From Nocardia anocheti (GTDB lineage Bacteria; Actinomycetota; Actinomycetes; Mycobacteriales; Mycobacteriaceae): a stretch of 64,000 nucleotides of DNA. The first letter of the stretch is position 1. Each line of letters opens with the position of its first letter. The position numbers and the translations under genes are program-made. The notes beneath the pieces are model-generated. The model searched no databases, had not been told where the DNA came from, and saw only the letters and a list, made by a program, of their open reading frames with translations. Shown here in pieces: positions 43,581 through 51,522 of the stretch. The stretch is from assembly GCF_029675105.1 (NCBI RefSeq), contig NZ_JAQQFV010000009.1, positions 248,001-312,000 of the forward strand, given 5' to 3'.

Positions 43581-44729
43581 TCAGCCGACGGTGACGGGCA
43601 GGTCCGAGATACCGAGCGGACCGAGGATGCGCTGGAATTTGCCGGTGGTCTCGGCCAGTTCGGCGGCCGGATCGGAGGCGGCGACGATCCCGCCGCCCGC
43701 GTGCGCGAGCAGGGTGGTGCCGTCGTCGGAGAGCTCGGCGCAGCGGATGCTCACCATCCACTCGCCGTTGCCGTCGGCGTCGCACCAGCCGACCGCGCCC
43801 GCGTAGAAGCCGCGTTCGCCTTCGAGTTCGGCGATCAGGCGCGCGGCGGCACCGGTCGGGGTGCCGCAGATGGCGGGTGTGGGGTGCAGGGCCACCGCGA
43901 GTTCCAGCGCGGAGGGCCCGGCCAGCGGGACGGTCGCCGAGATCGGCGTGCCCAGATGCCACATCGCCGGGGTGGAGGTGAGTTCCGGTGCGGGGGTGAC
44001 CACCTCGGCGCAGCGGTCGCTGAGCACGGCCGAGACCTGGTCCACGACGTAGCGGTGTTCGGCCAGGTCCTTGGGCGAGGTGAGCAGCGCGTCGGCGGCG
44101 TCGCGGTCGGCCACGGCGTCGTCGAGGATGCGGCGGGTGGACCCGGCCAGCGGATGACTCAGCACCTCGTTGCCGGTGCGGCGCACCAGGATCTCCGGGC
44201 TGGCGCCCACGAGATGACGGCCCGGATATCGGCCACCGGCGGCGGACAGGTCGACCAGGAAGCCGTTGGAGTGCGGGTCCGAGGCGACCATCAGGTCCAG
44301 GATGTCCAGCGCGCGCACCGGGGTCGGGGACACCGCGCGCAGGGCGCGGGCCAGCACCACCTTGCGCACCGGATGCGCCGGGCTGGCGAGCAGTTCGACG
44401 GCGGCCGCGACGCGACGCTGGTGTTCGGCCGGAGCCGGGATCGCCTCGTCGAGTTCGAAGCCGGGCACCGCGACGTGCGGGCGGGGCAGGTGCGGCGAGT
44501 CGGTGACGGTGACCGAATCCGGCGCCCACAGCGCGGTCGGCGCGCCGGGGGTGAAGGGCAACGCGCCGACGATATGGCTGATCCGCCCGCTGCGCAGTGC
44601 GGTCACGGCGTCGTGCGCCGACCGGAAGACCGTCCCGCCCGCGGACGCGGAGACGGTCCGATGCGGACGGGACAGGACGAAAGCGGGGTCTGAACTGTCG
44701 GTACTGATGGTGATCACCCTTTCGGTCAC
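43581..44729 (-). CDS. entC: Isochorismate synthase
   Basis: A 382-residue chorismate-utilising enzyme that makes isochorismate, the first DHB step. Family motifs: KVVLARALRAV, GFLVDLSAAGGRYPGRHLVGASPEILVRR (split by GASPE), HPLAGSTRRILDDAVADRDAADALL, VALHPTPAICGTP and FYAGAVGWCDADGNGEWMVSIRCAEL. The N-terminal domain is typically variable. GTG 44729 overlaps the entA stop by 4 bp (GTGA), so translation is coupled to entA. Confidence 0.93.
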   Translation of the reverse strand: MTERVITISTDSSDPAFVLSRPHRTVSASAGGTVFRSAHDAVTALRSGRISHIVGALPFTPGAPTALWAPDSVTVTDSPHLPRPHVAVPGFELDEAIPAPAEHQRRVAAAVELLASPAHPVRKVVLARALRAVSPTPVRALDILDLMVASDPHSNGFLVDLSAAGGRYPGRHLVGASPEILVRRTGNEVLSHPLAGSTRRILDDAVADRDAADALLTSPKDLAEHRYVVDQVSAVLSDRCAEVVTPAPELTSTPAMWHLGTPISATVPLAGPSALELAVALHPTPAICGTPTGAAARLIAELEGERGFYAGAVGWCDADGNGEWMVSIRCAELSDDGTTLLAHAGGGIVAASDPAAELAETTGKFQRILGPLGISDLPVTVG

Positions 44730-45598
44730 ATATCTAGCGTTGCGCCACCGTCGACCCGCAGGTCATGCATGGTGATGTGGCGGGCGCCGTCGGACGCCAG
44801 GAAGTGGACGGCCGACGCGATGTCGTCGGGAGCGGCGATGCGGCGCAGCGGGATACCGAGCCGGTAGACGGCCGGATCGCCGTCGAGCAGCGCGGTCTCG
44901 GCGACATCGTCGAGGGGGGTGCCGCCGAACATGCCGCGCAACATGGCGGTGTCGGTGGACCCGGGGGACACCACATTGACGCGCACGCCCAGCGGCGCGA
45001 CCTGCAGGGCCAGCGACCGGGTGAACGCGGTGGCGGCGGCCTTGGCGGCGCCGTAGGCGGCCATGCCGACGCGGGGCGTGGTCGCGGCGTTGGAGGAGAC
45101 CACGACGATGGCGCCGGTGCCCGCGGCGGCCATGTCGGCGGCGGCGCGCTGGGTGACCAGCATGGTTCCGGTGGCGTTCACGGTGAGACAGCGGGTCCAG
45201 TCGGCCGGGTCGAGATCGAGCGGAGTGCCACCGGCCAGGATGCCCGCGGCGTGCACCAGCACCTCGACGGTGCCGTGCTCGGCGGTGAGCCGGTCGAAGG
45301 CCGCGCGCACCGCGTCGGGGTCGGTGATGTCGACCGTGACGCCGTGCACCGCGGCGGTCCGCGCGGTAGCTGTTGCGGCCCTTACACTTCCGTTTCCGGG
45401 GTCGTGGATGGCATCATCGGATCGACGGGTGTGCGTCGCGCTCGCGATCGTGGCGGCGGTATCGTGCACCGCCGGATCGAGGTCCCACAGCGACACCACC
45501 CGGTCCTGGGCCGCGAAACGCGCGGCGATCGCGGCGCCGATGCCCCCGGCCGCGCCGGTGACGACGACGATCCGCCCACTGGAATCACCATTAGACAT
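44726..45598 (-). CDS. entA: 2,3-dihydro-2,3-dihydroxybenzoate dehydrogenase
   Basis: Short-chain dehydrogenase that oxidises 2,3-dihydro-DHB to 2,3-dihydroxybenzoate. The NAD motif is VVTGAAGGIGAAIAARF; the active-site Tyr/Lys pair is in MAAYGAAKAAATAFTRSLA; PLGVRVNVVSPGSTDTAMLRG follows. The 290-residue length exceeds EntA (about 250). The extra residues lie in a Thr/Ala-rich stretch after residue 40 (SATHTRRSDDAIHDPGNGSV), probably a surface insertion. It is the first gene of the DHB operon. The ATG abuts a near-perfect iron box, implying a very short or absent leader. Confidence 0.92.
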   Translation of the reverse strand: MSNGDSSGRIVVVTGAAGGIGAAIAARFAAQDRVVSLWDLDPAVHDTAATIASATHTRRSDDAIHDPGNGSVRAATATARTAAVHGVTVDITDPDAVRAAFDRLTAEHGTVEVLVHAAGILAGGTPLDLDPADWTRCLTVNATGTMLVTQRAAADMAAAGTGAIVVVSSNAATTPRVGMAAYGAAKAAATAFTRSLALQVAPLGVRVNVVSPGSTDTAMLRGMFGGTPLDDVAETALLDGDPAVYRLGIPLRRIAAPDDIASAVHFLASDGARHITMHDLRVDGGATLDM

Positions 45599-45616
45599 GA
45601 GGTTAGCCTAACCTGA
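45598..45616. promoter_or_regulatory. IdeR/DmdR iron box in the entA/entE divergent promoter
   Basis: TGAGGTTAGCCTAACCTGA (45598-45616) is an almost perfect 19-bp palindrome differing from the iron-box consensus at three positions. It sits between the divergent entA and entE genes and touches the entA ATG. A poorer match is visible about 45633-45650 (GGTTGGTTAGCTTCCCTCA). Iron-loaded IdeR bound here would shut off both DHB synthesis and activation. Confidence 0.9.
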
Positions 45617-45694
45617 ATGTAACGTCGGTTGGTTAGCTTCCCTCATAACCTCCGACCGCAACACCGGAATATCCGCTGGAAAGAGGTGCTCGAC

Positions 45695-47341
45695 TTGACC
45701 GATCCCGTACTGCCCGGCTTCACCCCATGGCCCGCTGACCTGGCCGAACGCTACCGTGACGAAAATCTCTGGACCGGAGAGACATTCGGTGCCGTTCTCG
45801 CCGCGCGCGCGAGCGCCACGCCGGAGCGGATCGCGGTCCTCGACACGTCCACCCGCTGGACCTACGCCGAGCTGCACCACCGCGCGCGCTCGCTCGCGAC
45901 CGGCCTGGCCCGCCTCGGGATCACCCCCGGCGACCGGGTGCTGGTGCAGTTGCCCAACCGCGCCGAATTCGTCGAGGTGATCTTCGCGCTGTTCGAACTC
46001 GGCGCGCTGCCGGTGTTCTGCCTGCCCGCGCACCGCGCCGCCGAACTGGTGCCGATCGCGAAGGCGGCGAAGGCGACCGCGATGATCACCAGCGGTGTGC
46101 ACCAGCGCTTCGACTACGCCGCCCTGGCCGCCTCGGTGCGCGCGGAGGTGCCCGGGTTGCGGCAGGTGCTGCTCGTCCTCGACGAGGGGCAGACCGCGCC
46201 GGAGGGAACCAGCGATCTGGCCGAATTCCGCGACGAGCCGAGCGATCTGCCCGGACCGAACGCCGGTGACGTCGCGTTCCTGCAGCTCTCCGGCGGCAGC
46301 ACCGGCATTCCGAAGCTGATCGCGCGCACCCACGACGACTACCTCTACAGCGTGCGCCGCAGCGCCGAGATCTGCGCACTCGACAGCGACACGGTCTACC
46401 TCGCGACCCTGCCGGTGGCGCACAACTTCCCGATGAGCTCGCCGGGCATCCTGGGCGCGCTGTGGGCCGGTGGCGCGGTGGCCATGACGCCCGATCCCAC
46501 CCCCGCCACGGCCTTCCCGCTGATCGAGCGGTTCGGGGTCACCATCACCGGCCTGGTGCCGCCGCTGGCGCGGTTGTGGACCGAGCGGGCCGAAGCGGGC
46601 GACACGCCCGATCTGTCGAGCCTGCGGGTGGTCCAGGTGGGTGGCGCGCGCTGCCAGGACGAGCTGGCGCGCCGGATCGGGCCCGCGCTGGGGGTCACCC
46701 TGCAGCAGGTGTTCGGCATGGCCGAGGGACTGGTCTGCTACACCCGCCTCGACGACCCGATCGACGTGGTGGTGAGCACCCAGGGGCGGCCGATGTCGGA
46801 GTTCGACCAGATCGCCGTCGTCGACGACAACGGCGTCGAGGTGGCGCCGGGCGGCCAGGGCAATCTGATCACCCAGGGCCCGTACACGATTCGCGGCTAC
46901 TACGACAATCCCGAGGCGGACGCCCGCAGCTTCACCCCCGAGGGCTGGTACCGCACCGGCGACATCGTCGCGGTGCGGCCCGACGGCAATCTGGTGGTCG
47001 CCGGACGCGCCGGTGACTGGGTCAACCGCGGCGGCGAGAAGGTCTCGGCCGAGGAGCTCGAGGCGCACCTGCTCGAACATCCCGACGTGCGTGACGCGGT
47101 GATCATCGGCACACCCGATCCGGTTCTCGGACAGCGCATCTGCGCGTTCGTCCAGCCCGCCGACCCCCAGCGGCGGCCCACCCTGACCACGGTGCGCTCG
47201 TTCGTGCGCGGCCGTGGCGTGGCGGCCTGGAAGATGCCCGACGCGGTGGTCGTGGTGGAGGAGTTCCCCGAGACCGGCGTCGGCAAGACCAGCCGCAAGG
47301 AACTGCGCCAGCTGCTGGCCGAGGGCGCGCACGGGAAGTGA
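45695..47341 (+). CDS. entE: 2,3-dihydroxybenzoate-AMP ligase
   Basis: Stand-alone adenylation enzyme that activates DHB and loads it on the aryl carrier protein. It begins LPGFTPWPADLAERYRDENLW, typical of DhbE/EntE. It has LQLSGGSTGIPKLIARTHDDY (A3), VAHNFPMSSPGILG (aryl-acid pocket), QVFGMAEGLVCYTR and YRTGDIVAVRPDGNLVVAGRAGDWVNRGGEKVSAEE, ending in the Lys loop GVGKTSRKEL. TTG 45695 is chosen as start because GGAAAGAGG lies 8 bp upstream and the product then matches family N-termini; GTG 45686 is an alternative. It is transcribed alone, opposite to the other synthesis genes. Confidence 0.93.
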   Translation: MTDPVLPGFTPWPADLAERYRDENLWTGETFGAVLAARASATPERIAVLDTSTRWTYAELHHRARSLATGLARLGITPGDRVLVQLPNRAEFVEVIFALFELGALPVFCLPAHRAAELVPIAKAAKATAMITSGVHQRFDYAALAASVRAEVPGLRQVLLVLDEGQTAPEGTSDLAEFRDEPSDLPGPNAGDVAFLQLSGGSTGIPKLIARTHDDYLYSVRRSAEICALDSDTVYLATLPVAHNFPMSSPGILGALWAGGAVAMTPDPTPATAFPLIERFGVTITGLVPPLARLWTERAEAGDTPDLSSLRVVQVGGARCQDELARRIGPALGVTLQQVFGMAEGLVCYTRLDDPIDVVVSTQGRPMSEFDQIAVVDDNGVEVAPGGQGNLITQGPYTIRGYYDNPEADARSFTPEGWYRTGDIVAVRPDGNLVVAGRAGDWVNRGGEKVSAEELEAHLLEHPDVRDAVIIGTPDPVLGQRICAFVQPADPQRRPTLTTVRSFVRGRGVAAWKMPDAVVVVEEFPETGVGKTSRKELRQLLAEGAHGK

Positions 47342-47349
47342 TCCCGTCC

Positions 47350-47376
47350 GGGGTGGCGTGCCGCGCACGCCACCCC
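47350..47376. terminator. Bidirectional terminator between entE and the aryl carrier gene
   Basis: A perfect 11-bp stem GGGGTGGCGTG (47350-47360) with 47366-47376 around CCGCG, in the 40-bp gap between the two convergent stops. Confidence 0.85.
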
Positions 47377-47381
47377 GTGGT

Positions 47382-47597
47382 TCAGGCCAGCAGCTCGAAC
47401 CAGGAGCCGAGCACGGGATCGCCCGCGAGCGTGGGGAAGTCGATGTCCTCATGCCCGGCCGACCGCCATTTCTCCACCAGCGACATGATGCGCACCGAAT
47501 CGAGCCCGGCGTCGAGCAGATCGGTCTGCGCGGTCAGCTCGCTCGGGTCCACACCCAGCACGGCGGCCACGTCACCGATCACCTGTTCCTCGGTCAT
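47382..47597 (-). CDS. Free-standing aryl carrier protein
   Basis: A 71-residue four-helix carrier protein. The phosphopantetheine attachment Ser is in LLDAGLDSVRIMSLVEKW, and the rest matches the ArCP part of EntB/DhbB (MTEEQVIGDVAAVLGVDPSEL at the start). It should carry DHB from EntE to the first condensation domain of the NRPS. It is the last gene of the long uptake/export operon, three bases after the reductase stop, rather than beside the isochorismatase it is usually fused to. Confidence 0.9.
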   Translation of the reverse strand: MTEEQVIGDVAAVLGVDPSELTAQTDLLDAGLDSVRIMSLVEKWRSAGHEDIDFPTLAGDPVLGSWFELLA

Positions 47598-47600
47598 GTG

Positions 47601-48440
47601 TCATTCCTCTCGATCGAAGTCGGCGACGCCGCGCTTCCAATACCCGGCGATCAGCGAGTCCTTGGGGCCGATGCCCAGGTCGTTGCGGATGATCTTGCGG
47701 ACCCCGCGCAGGCAGCCCGCCTCCCCGGCCACCCACGCGTAGACGCGACGTCCGGTGGGCACCTCCAGCGCGCGCACGCCCTGCTCGAGGATGTCGCTGG
47801 TGCCCGGCGCGGCCTCGCCGCGGTGCAGCCAGCGCACCTGGACCCCGGCGGGCCCGTCCAGCGGGATCTCCTCCTCGGGTCCGGCCACCTCGATCAGCGC
47901 CCAGCCGGTGGTCTCGCGCGGCATGCGCTCGAGCCAGCGGGCGATGGCGGGCACGGCGGTGATGTCACCGACGAGCAGGTAGTCGTCGTAGGTCTCCGGG
48001 ATGACCACGCCACCGGGCGGACCGGCGATGTGGACCTTGGTGCCCGGGGTGACCGAGGCGGCCCAGTCCGAGGCCAGGCCACCGGGATGGATGACGAAAT
48101 CGATGTCGAGTTCGCCGTCTTCGACGCTGTGGCGGCGCACGGTGTACTCGCGCGAGATCGGGCGCGGGTTGCCCCATTCGAGCATGCTGCCGTCGAGCTT
48201 GGGCAGGCGCAGCACGCCGTCCTCGCCCGGGAAGATCAGGCGCACGTGCTCGTCGGGCACGTAGCTGTGGAACTTCGCGATGTCGGGGCCGCCGAAGGTG
48301 ATCCGCCGCAGCGCCGCGCCCACGGGCGCGACCCGCAGCACCTCGACCTCCTGCAGCCCGATCGGGTACGGCACCTTGGCGTAGTGCTCGCCAGCCAGTA
48401 CCTCGGCGATGTTGTCGGCGTAGGCGGTGCGATCTTTCAC
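47601..48440 (-). CDS. Siderophore-interacting protein (ferric-siderophore reductase)
   Basis: A 279-residue SIP/ViuB-family flavoprotein. The FAD-binding N-domain has RITFGGPDIAKFHSY, REYTVRRHS and DFVIHPGGLASDWAASVTPGTKVHIAGPPGG. The NAD(P)H domain has YLLVGDITAVPAIARWLERMP, then VYAWVAGEAGCLRGVRKIIRNDLG and SLIAGYWKRG. It would reduce the imported ferric catecholate and release iron in the cytoplasm; no esterase of the Fes type is seen in the window. GTG 48440 overlaps the exporter stop (GTGA). Confidence 0.92.
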   Translation of the reverse strand: MKDRTAYADNIAEVLAGEHYAKVPYPIGLQEVEVLRVAPVGAALRRITFGGPDIAKFHSYVPDEHVRLIFPGEDGVLRLPKLDGSMLEWGNPRPISREYTVRRHSVEDGELDIDFVIHPGGLASDWAASVTPGTKVHIAGPPGGVVIPETYDDYLLVGDITAVPAIARWLERMPRETTGWALIEVAGPEEEIPLDGPAGVQVRWLHRGEAAPGTSDILEQGVRALEVPTGRRVYAWVAGEAGCLRGVRKIIRNDLGIGPKDSLIAGYWKRGVADFDREE

Positions 48441-49663
48441 GATTGTTCCTTTCTGTGCAGCGGCCCGGCGACCAGCGCCATCAGGGCGGTGAGGATCAGG
48501 ACGGCCACGCCGTAGAGCACGAGTGCCTGTCCGGGAGCGAACATCTGGCCGACGACACCGGCCACCATGGAACCGACCGCGGTACCGGCCACCGACTGCA
48601 CCATCAGCAGACCCGACATCCGACCCCGCATGTGGTCGGGGGTGTTCTGCTGCAGCATGGCGTAGCGCAGCACCATGTTCACGGCCCTGGCCAGACCGAA
48701 CCCGGCCAGTCCGAGGAACACCAGCGCCGCGTGCGACCACAGACCCGCCGCGATCACGCCGATCGGCATGAGCGCCAGGGTGAGCAGCAGCGCGCGTCCG
48801 GTGTGGACGCGGCTCATCCAGCCGCTGGTGAGCGTGCCGAGCACCGCACCCGCGCCGGGCGCGGCGTAGAGCAGGCCCAAGGTGCCCGCGCCCGCGCCCA
48901 ATTCGACGTCGGCGAAGGCGGGCAGCAGCACCAGCGGGCCGCTGACGAGCATGCCGATCAGGCCGGTGAGCAGGATGAGCCGGATGGATTCGTGGCGCAC
49001 CGCGAAACCGATCCCGGCCGCCAGCTCGCGCAGCGGATTCTGCAACTCGCGCTCCGGCGGCGGCGACGGCCCGATCGCGGTGATCAGTCCGACGGTCGCC
49101 GTGGTGGCCAACGCGCAGAGGAAATAGGCCGTGGCCACACCGGTTTTCGCGACGAGCAGACCGGCGACCGCCGGGGTCAGCATGGTGCCCAGGTCGGTGG
49201 TCAGCGAGACCAGCGCACCGGCGGCCGCCACCTTCTCCTGGCCCACGAGCACCGGCACCATCGCCATCAGCGCCGAACCGCTCACCCCGCCCGCGAGACC
49301 GTCGATGACGGCGGCGAGGTAGATGGCCGACAGGAACGGGTCCGGCAGGATCGCGTTCACGCCCAGGATCAGGAAGCCGATCCCGGCCGCGCTGCGCGAC
49401 CACTGGATCACCGTGCGGCGGTCGTACCGGTCGGCGACCACGCCACCGGCCAGACTGCCGAAGAACAGTGCCGCCGCGGTCGTGGTGGCCACGCCCGCGA
49501 CGTGCACGCTCGAGTTGGTCAGCTGGTAGACCTGCAGCGGCAGCGCCACCATGAGCAGGCCGATTCCGAGCACCGACACCAGCCGCGCCGCGAACGCGCA
49601 CCGGAACGGGCGCGAGGCCCGCAGCGGGCTGAGGTCGAGGAGCAAGCCGCCGGGAGCGGTCAT
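48437..49663 (-). CDS. MFS exporter, EntS-like siderophore efflux
   Basis: A 408-residue, 12-helix major facilitator. It resembles the EntS/enterobactin-exporter group: AARLVSVLGIGLLMVALPLQVYQLT in TM1, GGVVADRYDRRTVIQWSR in loop 2-3, and FGLARAVNMVLRYAMLQQNTPDHMRGRMSGLL in the central region. Location inside the siderophore operon, overlapping the binding-protein stop by 4 bp and the reductase start, makes export of the finished siderophore the likely role. Confidence 0.88.
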   Translation of the reverse strand: MTAPGGLLLDLSPLRASRPFRCAFAARLVSVLGIGLLMVALPLQVYQLTNSSVHVAGVATTTAAALFFGSLAGGVVADRYDRRTVIQWSRSAAGIGFLILGVNAILPDPFLSAIYLAAVIDGLAGGVSGSALMAMVPVLVGQEKVAAAGALVSLTTDLGTMLTPAVAGLLVAKTGVATAYFLCALATTATVGLITAIGPSPPPERELQNPLRELAAGIGFAVRHESIRLILLTGLIGMLVSGPLVLLPAFADVELGAGAGTLGLLYAAPGAGAVLGTLTSGWMSRVHTGRALLLTLALMPIGVIAAGLWSHAALVFLGLAGFGLARAVNMVLRYAMLQQNTPDHMRGRMSGLLMVQSVAGTAVGSMVAGVVGQMFAPGQALVLYGVAVLILTALMALVAGPLHRKEQS

Positions 49664-50655
49664 CCGAAGCGCTCCACGAGCAGGTCGAGGGTGGTCATCA
49701 CGGTGCGGTAGTCGGGACGCGAGCTGGTGGCGGGCAGTTCGAAGACCTTGTCGGCCTTGAACGCGGGCAGCGAGGCGTACATCGGGTCGGCGCGCAGCTC
49801 CTCGAGCGAACGGCCGCCGCTGAGCGGGATGGTGAACAGCACCGGCGCGTCGACGACGGTGTTGAGCAGCTCCGGGCTGAAGCTGATGAAGTCGGCGCTC
49901 TGCTCCTTGGCCGGGTTACCCGCCTTGGCCTCGATCTGGGTGTCGAGGGTGAAGCCGATCTCGGACAGCAGCGCGGGCAGCGCGGCGGTGGGCACGAACA
50001 GCGTCGGCTTCTGGCTCTTGATCGACTGCATCACCACGGTCGCCCCGGCGGGCGGCTTGATCTTGTTCTTGGCCTCGGTGAGCTTGGCCTGGTAGTTCGC
50101 GATCAGGGTGTCGACATTGGCGGGCTTGTTGACCGTCTCGGCGATGAAGCGCAGCTGGTCCTGCCAGTTGGTGGTCTCGGTCGGCATCAGCACGGTCGGG
50201 GCGATCGCGCTGAGCTGGTCGTAGGCGTTGACCGACTGCTGGCCCGGGTAGCCCTGGCCGCCACCGATGATCAGATCGGGGCGCTGGGCGGCGATGAACT
50301 CCAGGTTGATGTTCTCGCCCGACGGCACGGCCTGGGTGCCCTGCTTCTTGGCGTCCTCGGCCCAGCCGACCGGGAACTCGCCCGGCTTGTTCGGCACGCC
50401 CAGCAGGCGCGGGTCGGCCGCGACGACGGTGGCCTCGAGGTCGTAGAGGTACCCGGCCAGGTTGCCGTTGAGCACGACGACGCGCTGCGGGTCGGCGGGC
50501 ACCTTGATCGGGCCCTTGGCCGAGGGCACCTCACGCGGGCCCGCGTCGGCGGTGTCGTCGGTGGAGGTGCCGCACGCGGTGAGCATCGCGACCAGCGCGA
50601 GAACCAGCAGGGCGAGGGCGGCGCGCAGCCTGCCCGGAGAACGGTGGGTGGACAT
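49660..50655 (-). CDS. Ferric-siderophore ABC transporter substrate-binding lipoprotein (copy 2)
   Basis: A 331-residue lipoprotein with signal LRAALALLVLALVAMLTAC (lipobox LTAC) and a class III binding fold: IKVPADPQRVVVLNGNLAGYLYDL, RPDLIIGGGQGYPGQQSVNAYD, SFSPELLNTVVDAPVLF, RPDYRTVMTTLDLLVERF. It is strongly similar along its length to the copy at 33081. It is the binding protein of the permease/ATPase operon in which it lies. ATG 50655 is taken as start; ATG 50673 would add six residues. Neither has a clear ribosome site. Confidence 0.9.
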   Translation of the reverse strand: MSTHRSPGRLRAALALLVLALVAMLTACGTSTDDTADAGPREVPSAKGPIKVPADPQRVVVLNGNLAGYLYDLEATVVAADPRLLGVPNKPGEFPVGWAEDAKKQGTQAVPSGENINLEFIAAQRPDLIIGGGQGYPGQQSVNAYDQLSAIAPTVLMPTETTNWQDQLRFIAETVNKPANVDTLIANYQAKLTEAKNKIKPPAGATVVMQSIKSQKPTLFVPTAALPALLSEIGFTLDTQIEAKAGNPAKEQSADFISFSPELLNTVVDAPVLFTIPLSGGRSLEELRADPMYASLPAFKADKVFELPATSSRPDYRTVMTTLDLLVERFG

Positions 50656-50701
50656 GGAAGGGGAAATCCTCATTTCTGACAGGGGCGGCACTGGGCCGAG
50701 A

Positions 50702-51514
50702 TCAATGCACCTGGGCGGCGTTTTCCGCCAGTGGAATCACCAGGGGGGTACCGGTTTCGGGGTCGTCGACGATGCGGCACCGCAGCGAGAACACCTCTTG
50801 GACCAGCTCCGCGGTGACGATCTCGGACGGCAGCCCGGAGGCCACCACCCGACCGTCACGCATGGCGATCAGGTGATCGGCGTAGCGGAAGGCGTGGTTG
50901 AGATCGTGCAGTACCGCCACGACCGTGCGTCCCGAATCGCGTTGCAGCGAGCGGCACAGATCCAGCAACTGGATCTGGTAGGCGATGTCGAGGTAGGTCG
51001 TCGGTTCGTCGAGCAGGATGATCGGCGTCTGCTGGGCCAGCACCATCGAGATCCACACCCGCTGCCGCTGACCGCCGGAGAGTTCCTCGACCGGGCGCGC
51101 CGACAGTTCGGAGACACCGGTGGCCGCCATCGCCTCGGCGACGGCCTCCTCGTCGGCGCGCGACCACTGGCGCAGCAGGGTCTGATGCGGATAGCGCCCG
51201 CGCGCCACGAGATCGGCGACGCGGATGCCGTCGGGCGCGGTCGAGGTCTGCGGCAGCAGGCCCACCTGGCGGGCCAGTTCCTTGGCCGGATAGTCGGTCA
51301 CCGGCTTGTCGTCGAGCAGCACCTGCCCCGAGTCCGGCGGCAGCAGCCGGGCCAAGGCGCGCAGCAGGGTGGACTTGCCACAGGCGTTCGGCCCGATGAT
51401 CACGGTGAACTTGCCGTCCGGGATGTCCACGGAGAGCTGATCACTGATGGTGTTGCCCTTGTAGCCCAGGCGTACCTTTTCCGCGCGCAACCGCGCGGTG
51501 TGAGAGTCGTTCAT
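50702..51514 (-). CDS. Ferric-siderophore ABC transporter ATPase (FepC-like)
   Basis: A 270-residue FecCD-type importer ATPase. Walker A is IIGPNACGKSTLLRALARLL, the Q-loop GLLPQTSTAPDGI, the signature ELSGGQRQRVWISMVLAQ, Walker B PIILLDEPTTYLDIAYQ and the switch His in VLHDLNHAFRYADH. It is 8 bp downstream of the permease gene and followed by the binding protein, so it energises uptake of the ferric siderophore made by this locus. Confidence 0.94.
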   Translation of the reverse strand: MNDSHTARLRAEKVRLGYKGNTISDQLSVDIPDGKFTVIIGPNACGKSTLLRALARLLPPDSGQVLLDDKPVTDYPAKELARQVGLLPQTSTAPDGIRVADLVARGRYPHQTLLRQWSRADEEAVAEAMAATGVSELSARPVEELSGGQRQRVWISMVLAQQTPIILLDEPTTYLDIAYQIQLLDLCRSLQRDSGRTVVAVLHDLNHAFRYADHLIAMRDGRVVASGLPSEIVTAELVQEVFSLRCRIVDDPETGTPLVIPLAENAAQVH

Positions 51515-51522
51515 GTCGCTTC

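Noticed and set aside
45633-45650. Second iron box in the entA/entE gap
   Set aside because: Only the left half resembles the consensus and there is no palindromic right arm; mentioned as a weak site, not called separately.
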